From positions 273,323 to 337,322 of the forward strand of contig JAFUNK010000004.1 in assembly GCA_017482205.1 (NCBI GenBank): a stretch of DNA of 64,000 nucleotides. Reading direction: 5' to 3'. Below, piece by piece: positions 34,603 through 43,228 of this stretch. The first letter of the stretch is position 1, and each line of letters starts with the position of its first letter. A program made the translations under genes and the position numbers. The notes under the pieces were generated by a model that saw only the letters and a program-made list of their open reading frames with translations, was not told the DNA's origin and searched no databases. Origin of the DNA: Lachnospiraceae bacterium (GTDB lineage: Bacteria > Bacillota > Clostridia > Lachnospirales > Lachnospiraceae).

Positions 34603-35440
34603 ATTCCTTTTCTTTAATTTCCAAAGCCGGAGGGTCACTGGCATTCAAAGAAGAAATAACACTGTGTCCCAGTTTTGCCTCTAATTCAGAACGGGCTGTT
34701 TTTGCAACAGTTCCACCGTCTTGAGCAATCTGCTGACTTTGAGAAAAAGTCTTGGGATTTTTAGCTTTGGAAAGGGCAGTGGTAGAAACCTCCGCAAGCT
34801 GGTTAAGTGTTAATTCGATATTGGTCATATTGTCACTCAGATTTTCTTTGTGTAACCCCTTGTGCTGTTTGTAGGCTTGTACAGTTTTTCCGGACCATGC
34901 TACTGTTAATATATTTGTGAGGATAGCGTAGTCCTTAGAATCTGAAATCCCTACACGTTTCCATTCATCCGTAAGTTCATCGCGGATGGATTTTGATTGT
35001 AAACGTTGTTTAATCCATTCTTCGGAATAGCCTTTGGCACGATAGTAAGACATGCCACGGTCAAGAGCTTTTTCGGGGTCAGCCATTTCCTCTAAACGTT
35101 CTGCACCAACTTTGGCAAGCCATTGTTTAAAAGGCTCAGCTTTTTTTGATGGAATGGATTGGACAATACGTAATATTCCTTCGGGAGTAGCACAGTCTGT
35201 TAGCCGCATTTTTCCGTCAGTAGCTAAAAGTTTCATTTTTTTCAAACCGTGACAATTTGTCACGGTTTCATTTCCTTCGGCTTTGAGCCGTTGCTTTAAT
35301 TTTCGCCAATAGACTACAGCATCAGTAGTATCGGTAAGTACTTTACATACGTCTACAATAGAAATATACCATTCCTCTTCTTGACTATGCCAAACTTTTC
35401 TGATGTTATCATCAAAGAATTCAAGTTCCTCCGGACTCAT
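34601..35440 (-). CDS. BRO-N/DinD-like protein
   Basis: A 279-residue protein. Residues about 10-110 form a BRO-N (phage antirepressor-like) domain (EWYISIVDVCKVLTDTTDAV, YWRKLKQRLK, ATPEGILRIVQSIPSKKAEP, FKQWLAKVGAERLEEM). Residues about 165-265 (DYAILTNILTVAWSGKTVQA, YKQHKGLHKENLSDNM, GGTVAKTARSELE) match the C-terminal half of DinD, the DNA-damage protein that inhibits RecA filaments in Escherichia coli. The upstream frame is also open and coding-like for 22 codons (DEEAATTVPVQVHEQD) but has no start codon, and the ribosome site at ATG 35440 is weak. No LexA box is visible. Confidence 0.82.
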   Translation of the reverse strand: MSPEELEFFDDNIRKVWHSQEEEWYISIVDVCKVLTDTTDAVVYWRKLKQRLKAEGNETVTNCHGLKKMKLLATDGKMRLTDCATPEGILRIVQSIPSKKAEPFKQWLAKVGAERLEEMADPEKALDRGMSYYRAKGYSEEWIKQRLQSKSIRDELTDEWKRVGISDSKDYAILTNILTVAWSGKTVQAYKQHKGLHKENLSDNMTNIELTLNQLAEVSTTALSKAKNPKTFSQSQQIAQDGGTVAKTARSELEAKLGHSVISSLNASDPPALEIKEKE

Positions 35441-35498
35441 GTCCTGTTCATGAACCTGTACCGGAACCGTAGTAGCAGCTTCTTCGTCTATATTATAT

Positions 35499-35527
35499 TT
35501 ACTTTATTTAACCAATAATGCTATAAT
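35499..35527 (+). promoter_or_regulatory. promoter of the ABC exporter operon
   Basis: TTACTT at 35499-35504, 17 bases, TATAAT at 35522-35527 with extended TGc. A minus-strand -10 (TATAAT at 35492-35497) for the BRO/DinD gene lies beside it, so the two promoters are divergent and overlapping. Confidence 0.7.
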
Positions 35528-35604
35528 AGGAAAACACCAAATTTGAAAAACTATCAGAATCTAAAACTATAAATAGCAACAAAACAGCAGGGAGGGGCGC
35601 ACAA

Positions 35605-37428
35605 ATGAAAAAGACAGGTAAACTAAGAACCTTTGCCAACAACGCTTACGCGGTGAAGACCGTCTGGAGCATCAGTAAATCAAGGGTTATACATACAGCA
35701 CTGGATACGATTGTAGGCTATGTGGAATGGATTTTTATGAGTATCTTTTTCACACGCTATGTAATACATGTTATTGAGACAGAGGTTCCTTTTGAAAAAA
35801 TATTGGTTTTTATCGGACTGTGTTTTGTGGGCTTCAGCCTGATTGCCATGTACAACAGCTATAAGAGTTCTGTGGTCGTCCCATTTACAGATAACAAGAT
35901 TTATCGTGTGTTGTATAAAAAACTCTATGCCAAGGCAAGAAATGTGGAGCTGCGTTGCTTTGAGGACGCAGATTTTTACAATAAATATACCATGGCACTG
36001 GATAATTCGGCACAGAAAATGACGAAGTCAGTGGACTTTTTCTTTCAGGTACTTTTTGGAGTAGGTGCGGCAGCAGTGGCATTTTCCTCCATGTTTATGA
36101 TTGACCCGTTTTCGGTATTGTTTGTCATTTCGCCTATCATTGGCAATTTTGTGTTTGGTGGGCTGATGAATAAAATATGGGGCGGCCGTTATGTGGACAA
36201 TGTAAAAAATAACCGCAAGGCAGAGTATGTAAACCGTGTTATGCATCTGGCAGAGTTTGCCAAAGAAATCCGCTATTCCAATATCCATGACCTAATGATG
36301 AACCGCTATAAAGAAGCCATTAAGGGAAATCAGGAGGTGGCGGATAAGTATGCGGGGAAGGCAATTGTTTATTCATGGGCACAAAATGTAACAACCTTTG
36401 CACTGGTATTTGAAGGTATTATGATTTATGCGGTATATCGGACCATCGTTTCCAAAACCATGGGTTTGGCAGAACTTGCTATTATGTTTACAGCCATGTC
36501 TACCTCATCATGGATTTTAATCGGTATCTTTAACAATCTGATGGAAGCCATGAAAAACGGAGAGTTTTTAGAGTATTTCCGTACCTTTATGGAGTATGAG
36601 GAGAAAATTCCCGAAAATCAGGAGGGTATTATGCCTGAGACAAAAGTACATTCCATAGAGTTTAAGGAAGTATCTTTTGCCTATAAGGAAGAGGAAAAAG
36701 TTATTGAAAATCTTTCTTTTAAAATAGAAGGAGACAAGGTTTGTGCATTTGTAGGTCATAACGGTGCCGGTAAGTCCACTATTATTAAATTGTTATTCAG
36801 ATTGTATGACCCTACGGAGGGTGAGATTTTAGTAAATGGTATCAATATAAAGGAATACAATTTAAAAGCCTACCGCAGACTTTTCTCAGCAGCTTTTCAG
36901 GATTATAAGGTCATGGCAATGTCTATAAAGGACAATGTACTCATGGGTGAAACTTTTGAAAATCCCAAGGAAGTGGCAGAACATGCACTTACCTGCGCCG
37001 GGGTATGGGAGAAAGTAAAGAGCCTGCCAAACGGCATGGATACTATTATGACAAAAGAGTTTGATAAAGAAGGTGTGGTGCTTTCCGGTGGTGAACAGCA
37101 GAAAGTTGTGGTTGCCAGAGCCTTTGCAAAAAAAGCAAGTGTAAAGGTGTTTGATGAGCCGTCCTCTGCACTTGACCCTATAGCAGAGTATGCATTGTAT
37201 AAAGGGATTATGGATGAAAGTAAGGGGCATATTACAATATTTATTTCCCACAGGTTATCTTCTGTAAAGGATGCAGATATGGTATTTATGTTGGAAAACG
37301 GTAAAGTAATTGAACAAGGCAGCCATAAAGAACTGATGGAGATGTCCGGCAAATACTGTGAAATGTTTACCAAACAGGCACAGAATTATCTGGCGGATGA
37401 AAGCTATGGAAAGGAGGCGGCAGTATGA
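35605..37428 (+). CDS. ABC exporter subunit (membrane domain fused to ATPase), first of pair
   Basis: A 607-residue type IV ABC half-transporter. About six membrane helices fill residues 30-320. The ATPase has Walker A GHNGAGKST (about 386), signature LSGGEQQKVVVARA, Walker B VKVFDEPSSALDP and the His switch FISHRLSS, all catalytically complete. It overlaps the second subunit by four bases (ATGA), so they probably form a heterodimer. Exported substrate is unknown; peptide, lipid or drug are possible. The GGGAGGGG site is strong. Confidence 0.92.
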   Translation: MKKTGKLRTFANNAYAVKTVWSISKSRVIHTALDTIVGYVEWIFMSIFFTRYVIHVIETEVPFEKILVFIGLCFVGFSLIAMYNSYKSSVVVPFTDNKIYRVLYKKLYAKARNVELRCFEDADFYNKYTMALDNSAQKMTKSVDFFFQVLFGVGAAAVAFSSMFMIDPFSVLFVISPIIGNFVFGGLMNKIWGGRYVDNVKNNRKAEYVNRVMHLAEFAKEIRYSNIHDLMMNRYKEAIKGNQEVADKYAGKAIVYSWAQNVTTFALVFEGIMIYAVYRTIVSKTMGLAELAIMFTAMSTSSWILIGIFNNLMEAMKNGEFLEYFRTFMEYEEKIPENQEGIMPETKVHSIEFKEVSFAYKEEEKVIENLSFKIEGDKVCAFVGHNGAGKSTIIKLLFRLYDPTEGEILVNGINIKEYNLKAYRRLFSAAFQDYKVMAMSIKDNVLMGETFENPKEVAEHALTCAGVWEKVKSLPNGMDTIMTKEFDKEGVVLSGGEQQKVVVARAFAKKASVKVFDEPSSALDPIAEYALYKGIMDESKGHITIFISHRLSSVKDADMVFMLENGKVIEQGSHKELMEMSGKYCEMFTKQAQNYLADESYGKEAAV

Positions 37429-39227
37429 ATAAAACAAAACAGAGCTTTCAGAAAACTGTAAAAGACAACTGGTACTTATTCAAACTGTGTTTCAAGGCCG
37501 CTCCTAAGTACACCATTCTCAGTATTGTGGAAAATATCCGGAATGAACTGGTTATCTTTTTGGAATTTACCTTTGGACTAAACTATGTATTGGAGTGTGC
37601 GGAGTTTGGCAGACCCTTTAAAGAGGCAGCAACATTTTTACTTTCTCTCCTTGCGTTTGTGGTACTGGGGTTATTGTTCAATGCCTATTTATACCAGAAA
37701 TTACAGATGAAGTCACAGCCTAAAATAAAGCAGGCTTTAAAAGAAATGTTGTTTGTAAAAGCAAAGGAAATTGACCTTGCGTGTTATGATGACCCTGCAT
37801 TTTACAATGATTATGTACTTTCTGTTTCTGAGGCGGAAAATCAGGTGGACAGATTGTTCCAAATGATTGCGGGAGTGTTTGCGGGATTGACCTCCATGGT
37901 GTTGTCGGGCAGCTTCTTCATAGGTAATGACCCTATATCCTTTGTGTTCGTAGTTATTGCGTTTGTGGCAGCACTGGTTTCCGGCAATGTACTCAATAAG
38001 TTAAATTTTAAAATCCGTAATGAAAAAAATCCCTTTGAGCGTAAGCTGGGGTATGTGAACCGTGTGTTTTATTTAAATGACTATGCCAAGGAAGTCCGCT
38101 TAAACACGGAAGTATCGGCAGAGCTTTTAAAGGATTTTGAAGAAACCAACAATCAGGTGCTGGCGGTAGATAAGAAAAATGCGGCTAAGCGTTTTTGGCT
38201 GCAGTACATGAAAGACTTTATATGTAACCAGTTTATTATTTATATCGTGTATCTGATATATCTGGTTTACAATGCAGTAGTATTACACCGAATTTCCTAC
38301 AGTAATGTGGCAGTTATGCTTACAACGGCAAATCGTATGAAAAACCGAATGCGCCAATTTTCGGGGGTATATCCGCAAATGCGGGAAATCAGTCTGTATG
38401 TAGAAAAAATGCAGAAGTTTTTGGCTATGAAACCTGAAATTGTCAGTGAAAAGAAGCGTTTAGTACCTGATAAGCCTACGGAAATAGAATTAAAAAATGT
38501 GTCTTTCGGATATCGGAAAGAGGACGGATATATTTTAAAAAATATCAGTATGAAGATACATCCCCACGAAAAAATTGCGATAGTAGGATATAACGGTGCA
38601 GGAAAGACTACGCTGATTAAACTGATTATGCGGCTTTATGACCCTGACGAGGGCGAGATTTTGCTGGATGGGGTAAATATCAAAGAGTATGATGTGGAAG
38701 AATACCGACACAAAATCGGAACTGTATTTCAGGATTTCAAGATTTTTGCGGCAACAGTAAAGGAAAATGTATTGCTGGACTTTGCAGATAAAGGGGAGGA
38801 TACGGCGGTCGGTGAGTCACTTCAAAAGAGCGGATTTGCAGAGCGGTTAGAAACCCTTTCGGAGGGACTTAATACACCTCTTACTACAGAGTTTGAGGAT
38901 GAAGGTGTAAACCTCTCCGGTGGCGAGGGACAGAAGCTGGCAGTAGCAAGAGTGTTTTATAAAGAAGCCAATCTGATTATCTTAGATGAGCCTTCCAGTG
39001 CCTTGGACCCGATTGCAGAGTATCACTTAAACCATTCCATGCTTACGGTAGCGGACAAAAAGTCGGTAGTATTTATTTCTCACCGTCTTTCCACCACACG
39101 TATTGCAGACAGAATTTACATGCTTGAAAATGGCAGTATTATAGAAGAAGGCAGTCATACAGAATTGTTACATATTAACGGTAAGTATGCACAGATGTGG
39201 AAAGTGCAGGCAGGACAGTACGCTTAG
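37425..39227 (+). CDS. ABC exporter subunit, second of pair
   Basis: A 600-residue half-transporter of the same build. It has a membrane domain (residues about 25-310) and an ATPase with Walker A GYNGAGKTT (about 390), signature LSGGEGQKLAVARV, Walker B LIILDEPSSALDP and His switch FISHRLSTT. Both subunits keep the catalytic Glu after Walker B, so there is no degenerate site as in BmrCD or TM287/288. Start overlaps the first subunit. No leader-peptide-like cargo gene lies next to it. Confidence 0.92.
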   Translation: MNKTKQSFQKTVKDNWYLFKLCFKAAPKYTILSIVENIRNELVIFLEFTFGLNYVLECAEFGRPFKEAATFLLSLLAFVVLGLLFNAYLYQKLQMKSQPKIKQALKEMLFVKAKEIDLACYDDPAFYNDYVLSVSEAENQVDRLFQMIAGVFAGLTSMVLSGSFFIGNDPISFVFVVIAFVAALVSGNVLNKLNFKIRNEKNPFERKLGYVNRVFYLNDYAKEVRLNTEVSAELLKDFEETNNQVLAVDKKNAAKRFWLQYMKDFICNQFIIYIVYLIYLVYNAVVLHRISYSNVAVMLTTANRMKNRMRQFSGVYPQMREISLYVEKMQKFLAMKPEIVSEKKRLVPDKPTEIELKNVSFGYRKEDGYILKNISMKIHPHEKIAIVGYNGAGKTTLIKLIMRLYDPDEGEILLDGVNIKEYDVEEYRHKIGTVFQDFKIFAATVKENVLLDFADKGEDTAVGESLQKSGFAERLETLSEGLNTPLTTEFEDEGVNLSGGEGQKLAVARVFYKEANLIILDEPSSALDPIAEYHLNHSMLTVADKKSVVFISHRLSTTRIADRIYMLENGSIIEEGSHTELLHINGKYAQMWKVQAGQYA

Positions 39228-39427
39228 TTAATGCAATTTCTTTACAAGTTGGCAAATTTCTACTGATTTAGGAATAAAAGGGAATTCTTGTCCATATACT
39301 ATACTAATTGTGCGGTGCAATACGTAGAAGCATGAATTTTGCATATGGTGCGATGCATCAGGTGCTGACAAAACACTTTGCACATGGTAGAAAAATAGCC
39401 CCTTTCGGGCAGAATGCGAGGAAAAAT

Positions 39428-39667
39428 ATGGCAAGAGGACAAAGAAAACCTATTGAAGAAAAAATCAGAGAAAAAGAAGAAGTGATTGCGGCTTTAAAAG
39501 TCAGAGTATCTTCCGAGGAAAAAGAACTGGCGGAACTGAAAAAAGAAAAGAGAGAAAAAGAAATGGAAGCAATCAGTTCTCTGTTGGAAGAATCCAACTT
39601 AAGCATTGAAGAGGCTAAGGAAATTTTAGGACAGCATATTGCAGGCTTGGCAAGTGCAACCGCATAA
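39428..39667 (+). CDS. small coiled-coil protein of 79 residues
   Basis: A charged, almost entirely helical protein (KIREKEEVIAALKVRVSSEE, KELAELKKEKREKEMEA) with a short C-terminal helix pair (SLLEESNLSIEEAKEILGQH). Heptads suggest a parallel coiled coil. I recognise no named domain, though similar short proteins accompany mobile elements in Lachnospiraceae. ATG 39428 was preferred because GAGG lies six bases upstream; a longer frame extends 40 codons further but its extra residues look non-coding. The 200 bases before it show no gene. Confidence 0.7.
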   Translation: MARGQRKPIEEKIREKEEVIAALKVRVSSEEKELAELKKEKREKEMEAISSLLEESNLSIEEAKEILGQHIAGLASATA

Positions 39668-39913
39668 TGGGATTGAGCGGTTTGCAAAAAGAGGGAAGTG
39701 TTCAAATGCAAGTCTTTTAAATACAAGTCGTTCAGCTGTTAATGTTTGATAGAAATTGTGCAATAAGCAGTGCATTTAAAAGAAACAAACAGTGGAATTC
39801 ACGGTGTAGGTGTGGTAAACTGAATAGCAGATAGCCGGCGGCAGGGAATTACAATCAAAGCAGATTAAGCAGGCATGCCGGCGGGAATACTGTTAAAAGA
39901 ACAGGAGATACTT

Positions 39914-40462
39914 ATGCGTATAGGAATGGGATATGATGTACACAAACTGGTAGAAGATAGAGACCTGATTATCGGCGGGGTCAAAATACCCTATGAAAAG
40001 GGACTTTTGGGTCATTCGGATGCAGATGTTCTTTTACATGCCATTATGGATGCACTGTTAGGAGCAACAGCGTTAGGAGATATCGGCAAACATTTTCCGG
40101 ATACGGACCCTGCATATAAGGGAGCCTCTTCCATGGTATTGTTAAAGCGTGTAGGAGAGTTGTTGGAAGAAAACTGCTTTCTTATAGAAAATATCGATGC
40201 TACCATTATTGCACAGGCACCGAAAATGCGTCCCCACATCGATATCATGCGGGAAAATATTGCAAGCGCATTAAACATAACGGTAGAACAGGTCAATGTA
40301 AAAGCCACCACAGAAGAAGGATTGGGCTTTACCGGTAGCGGAGCAGGCATTTCCTCTCAGGCTATCTGTATGCTCACCACACCCAGAGAACTGTACGCTA
40401 CAGACGTAAGCGGACAGGGTGGCGAAAAGTGTACGGGCTGTCCCGGTTGCGGAAAAGCGTAA
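39914..40462 (+). CDS. ispF: 2-C-methyl-D-erythritol 2,4-cyclodiphosphate synthase with Cys-rich tail
   Basis: A 182-residue IspF. The zinc and substrate motifs [36 protein letters not shown] and [16 protein letters not shown] are all present in the first 157 residues, the normal family length. The remaining 25 residues are an extension ending [12 protein letters not shown], with three Cys in a CxxCxxC pattern. IspF makes the cyclic diphosphate of the MEP pathway. ATG 39914 follows AGGAG. The order ispF-cysS-mrnC-rlmB-sigH is conserved in Firmicutes. Confidence 0.95.
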   Translation: MRIGMGYDVHKLVEDRDLIIGGVKIPYEKGLLGHSDADVLLHAIMDALLGATALGDIGKHFPDTDPAYKGASSMVLLKRVGELLEENCFLIENIDATIIAQAPKMRPHIDIMRENIASALNITVEQVNVKATTEEGLGFTGSGAGISSQAICMLTTPRELYATDVSGQGGEKCTGCPGCGKA

Positions 40463-40537
40463 AGAATACACCGCATTAATTGAAATAGCGGCATAACTTT
40501 CTTGTGCACACGACAATGTTTATATCGAAAAGACAAG

Positions 40538-40577
40538 GCAAATCCGGTTGACAAACCATAGGGATTTGCTTTATTCT
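40538..40577 (+). promoter_or_regulatory. terminator-like hairpin of ispF with promoter for cysS inside
   Basis: GCAAATCC (40538-40545) pairs with GGATTTGC (40562-40569), followed by TTTATTCTT. The loop carries TTGACA (40548-40553), and TATTCT (40572-40577) lies 18 bases further. The same hairpin can therefore stop ispF transcripts and start cysS transcripts. No T-box features precede cysS. Confidence 0.6.
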
Positions 40578-40617
40578 TACATAGGAAACTACATTTCCTG
40601 ACAGGAGGAAATTTGAG

Positions 40618-42033
40618 ATGGAAAATAAGATAAAATTATATAACTCTTTAACCAAGAAAGAAGAGTTGTTTATACCCAATGAAGATGGCAAGGTAGCAAT
40701 GTATACCTGTGGACCTACCGTATATCATTTTGCCCACATCGGTAACTTAAGAAGCTATATTATGGAAGACTTACTGGAGAAAACACTGCGTTACGTAGGC
40801 TATGATGTAAAGCGTGTTATGAATATTACTGATGTAGGTCATTTATCCAGTGATGCAGATACCGGTGAAGATAAGATGCTTAAAGGTGCAAAGAGAGAGC
40901 ACAAGACTGTGATGGAAATCGCGCAGTTTTACACCGATGCATTCTTTTCAGACTGTAATAAATTAAATATCAAGCGTCCTGATGTAGTAGAGCCTGCAAC
41001 CAATTGTATTGCGGAATTTATCCATATGGTAAGTGCCCTGCTGGAAAAGGGATACGCTTATGAAATGGGCGGCAATATTTATTTCGATACTTCTAAGCTG
41101 GAAAATTATCATGTATTCTCCGGACAGAATGAAGATGAACTTTTGGTAGGCGTACGTGATGATGTAGAAGAAGATGCCAACAAGAAAAACAAAAGTGACT
41201 TTGTACTTTGGTTTACCAAATCCAAATTTGATGATCAGGAATTAAAGTGGGAAAGTCCCTGGGGATTAGGTTATCCCGGCTGGCATATAGAGTGCTCCTG
41301 CATCAGCATGAAGCATCTGGGTGAATATATGGATATCCACTGTGGCGGTATCGACAATATTTTCCCTCACCACACCAATGAAATTGCACAGAGTGAAGCC
41401 TATCTGGGACATAAGTGGTGTAACTACTGGTTCCATGTACATCACTTAAATGATAAATCCGGCAAAATGAGTAAGTCCAAGGGAGACTTCTTAACCGTAT
41501 CTCTTTTGGAAAGCAAGGGTTATAATCCGCTGGTGTACAGACTGTTCTGTTTACAGTCCCATTACCGCAAACCCTTAGAGTTCTCATACGAAGTACTGGA
41601 TAACATGACGGTAGCTTATAATAAGCTTGTGAAGAAAATCAGTGACTTATCTGACGCGGGCGAAATCGAACAGGATAAGTTTGATGCATACAGGGCACGC
41701 TTTGAAGAAGCACTTAGCAATGATTTGAATTCTTCTATGGCAATTACTGTTTTGTATGAGATGCTTAAGGCTGACATGAACGATAAAACAAAGAAAGAAC
41801 TTGCGAAGAGCTTTGATGAAGTGCTTTCCTTAGATTTATTAAATGCGAAGACAGAAGAGGCACCTGCAGTGGATGCAGAGCTGGAAAGCTATGTTCTTGC
41901 AAAGATTGAGGAAAGAAAAGAAGCAAAGAAAGCCAAGGATTTTGCTACAGCTGATGCCATCCGTAATGAACTGTTGGAGCAGGGCATCATCTTGGAAGAT
42001 ACCAGAGAGGGCGTAAAATGGCGGAAAGCTTAA
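40618..42033 (+). CDS. cysS: cysteinyl-tRNA synthetase
   Basis: A 471-residue class I synthetase of typical length. The HIGH-type motif FAHIGNLRSY, the zinc-binding Cys in TCGPTVY and GWHIECSCISMKHLGEYMDIHC, and KMSKSKGD are all present. It charges tRNA-Cys. The ribosome site is CAGGAGG. mrnC overlaps the end of the gene by 16 bases. A terminator-promoter hairpin lies upstream instead of a T-box. Confidence 0.97.
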   Translation: MENKIKLYNSLTKKEELFIPNEDGKVAMYTCGPTVYHFAHIGNLRSYIMEDLLEKTLRYVGYDVKRVMNITDVGHLSSDADTGEDKMLKGAKREHKTVMEIAQFYTDAFFSDCNKLNIKRPDVVEPATNCIAEFIHMVSALLEKGYAYEMGGNIYFDTSKLENYHVFSGQNEDELLVGVRDDVEEDANKKNKSDFVLWFTKSKFDDQELKWESPWGLGYPGWHIECSCISMKHLGEYMDIHCGGIDNIFPHHTNEIAQSEAYLGHKWCNYWFHVHHLNDKSGKMSKSKGDFLTVSLLESKGYNPLVYRLFCLQSHYRKPLEFSYEVLDNMTVAYNKLVKKISDLSDAGEIEQDKFDAYRARFEEALSNDLNSSMAITVLYEMLKADMNDKTKKELAKSFDEVLSLDLLNAKTEEAPAVDAELESYVLAKIEERKEAKKAKDFATADAIRNELLEQGIILEDTREGVKWRKA

Positions 42034-42458
42034 GTTTACTGGCAAAAATAAAAGAGACCTTTGCAGTGAAAGAGGTGGATGTGCGTGCATATTCACCTCT
42101 TACTTTGGCATATATAGGGGATGCGGTTTATGATATCATTATCCGCACGGTTGTAGTGGAGCGTGCCAATCAGGCCGCAAATGTGTTACATAAAAAGACC
42201 AGCAGTTACGTTAAGGCCCAGACACAGGCGGCGATGATAGAAGCCTTATTACCGGAACTGACTTCCGACGAAGAAGCGGTTTACAAAAGAGGCCGTAATG
42301 CCAAATCCTACACCACTGCAAAAAATGCAAGCATTGCAGATTACAGAAAAGCAACCGGTTTTGAAGCCTTGGTTGGATTTTTATACTTAATGGATGATAC
42401 GGACCGGATTTTACATCTGGTTAAGACCGGACTTGCGAAACTGGAGATGGAACTGTAA
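42018..42458 (+). CDS. mrnC: Mini-ribonuclease 3 (Mini-III)
   Basis: A 146-residue protein containing an RNase III catalytic fold without a dsRNA-binding domain. The catalytic Asp lies in LTLAYIGDAVYDIIIR and the second acidic site is around TGFEALVGFLYLM. Mini-III matures the 23S rRNA ends in Firmicutes. It overlaps the last 16 bases of cysS and precedes rlmB, as in Bacillus. Confidence 0.95.
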   Translation: MAESLSLLAKIKETFAVKEVDVRAYSPLTLAYIGDAVYDIIIRTVVVERANQAANVLHKKTSSYVKAQTQAAMIEALLPELTSDEEAVYKRGRNAKSYTTAKNASIADYRKATGFEALVGFLYLMDDTDRILHLVKTGLAKLEMEL

Positions 42459-42468
42459 GGAGAATACC

Positions 42469-43212
42469 ATGGGATACGAAGAATTTACCATTGAAGGCAG
42501 AAATGCCGTAATAGAAGCATACCGTTCCGGCAAACCCATCGACAAGCTTTTTGTCTTGGACGGTTGTCAGGACGGACCGATTATGACCATTAAAAGGGAA
42601 GCGAAAAAGGCAGGTACGCTGGTGAAATATGTGACCAAAGAAAGACTGGACCAGATGTCCGATACCGGAAAGCACCAGGGCGTCATTGCCCAGGCTGCGG
42701 CATATACCTATGCGGAAGTAGAGGATATTTTGGATGTAGCAAAGGAAAAAGGAGAACCGCCTTTTATTTTTCTTTTGGACAATATTGAAGACCCGCACAA
42801 TTTAGGTGCCATTATCCGTACCGCCAATCTGGCAGGTGCCCATGGGGTGATTATACCCAAGGACAGAGCGGTAGGTCTGACTGCAGTAGTGGCAAGAACC
42901 TCTGCAGGTGCATTAAATTATACCCCGGTAGCCAGAGTCACTAATCTTGCCCGCACCATAGAAGACTTGAAAAAAGAAGGTCTTTGGTTTGTATGTGCAG
43001 ACATGGGTGGCACAGTTATGTATGATTTAAATTTAAAAGGGCCTATCGGTGTGGTTATCGGTAACGAAGGTGCCGGAGTAGGCAAACTTGTAAAAGAGAA
43101 ATGTGACATGGTTGCTTCTATCCCTATGAAGGGCGATATCGACTCCTTAAATGCCTCCGTGGCAGCAGGGGTACTGGCGTATGAAATTGTCCGCCAGAGA
43201 CTGAAAGGGTAA
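42469..43212 (+). CDS. rlmB: 23S rRNA (guanosine-2'-O-)-methyltransferase RlmB (SPOUT)
   Basis: A 247-residue TrmH-group 3 methyltransferase. The N-terminal substrate-binding domain (EFTIEGRNAVIEAYRSGKPI) is followed by the SPOUT knot: motif 1 DNIEDPHNLGAIIRTA, motif 2 IGVVIGNEGAGV and motif 3 IPMKGDIDSLNASVAAGV. It methylates G2251 of 23S rRNA in the peptidyl-transferase region. ATG 42469 follows AAGGAG; an upstream in-frame start would overlap mrnC. Confidence 0.95.
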   Translation: MGYEEFTIEGRNAVIEAYRSGKPIDKLFVLDGCQDGPIMTIKREAKKAGTLVKYVTKERLDQMSDTGKHQGVIAQAAAYTYAEVEDILDVAKEKGEPPFIFLLDNIEDPHNLGAIIRTANLAGAHGVIIPKDRAVGLTAVVARTSAGALNYTPVARVTNLARTIEDLKKEGLWFVCADMGGTVMYDLNLKGPIGVVIGNEGAGVGKLVKEKCDMVASIPMKGDIDSLNASVAAGVLAYEIVRQRLKG

Positions 43213-43228
43213 GGAGACAAAAGAGGAT

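Noticed and set aside
23819-35440. A prophage spanning KilA-N and BRO genes
   Set aside because: The genes between are ispG, polC, tRNA and metabolic genes; no capsid, terminase, integrase or lysis genes occur.
34545-35520. LexA box controlling the BRO/DinD gene
   Set aside because: Only GTTCATGAAC is seen, the wrong orientation and spacing for the Firmicute GAAC-N4-GTTC box.
39308-39427. Longer start for the small coiled-coil protein
   Set aside because: The additional 40 residues lack coding character, and the inner ATG has the better ribosome site.
39228-39427. Leader-peptide gene (bacteriocin-type cargo) next to the ABC exporter
   Set aside because: No short frame with a double-Gly or similar leader and a ribosome site was found.
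40463-40617. T-box leader of cysS
   Set aside because: No T-box consensus and no specifier loop are present; the gap is too short.
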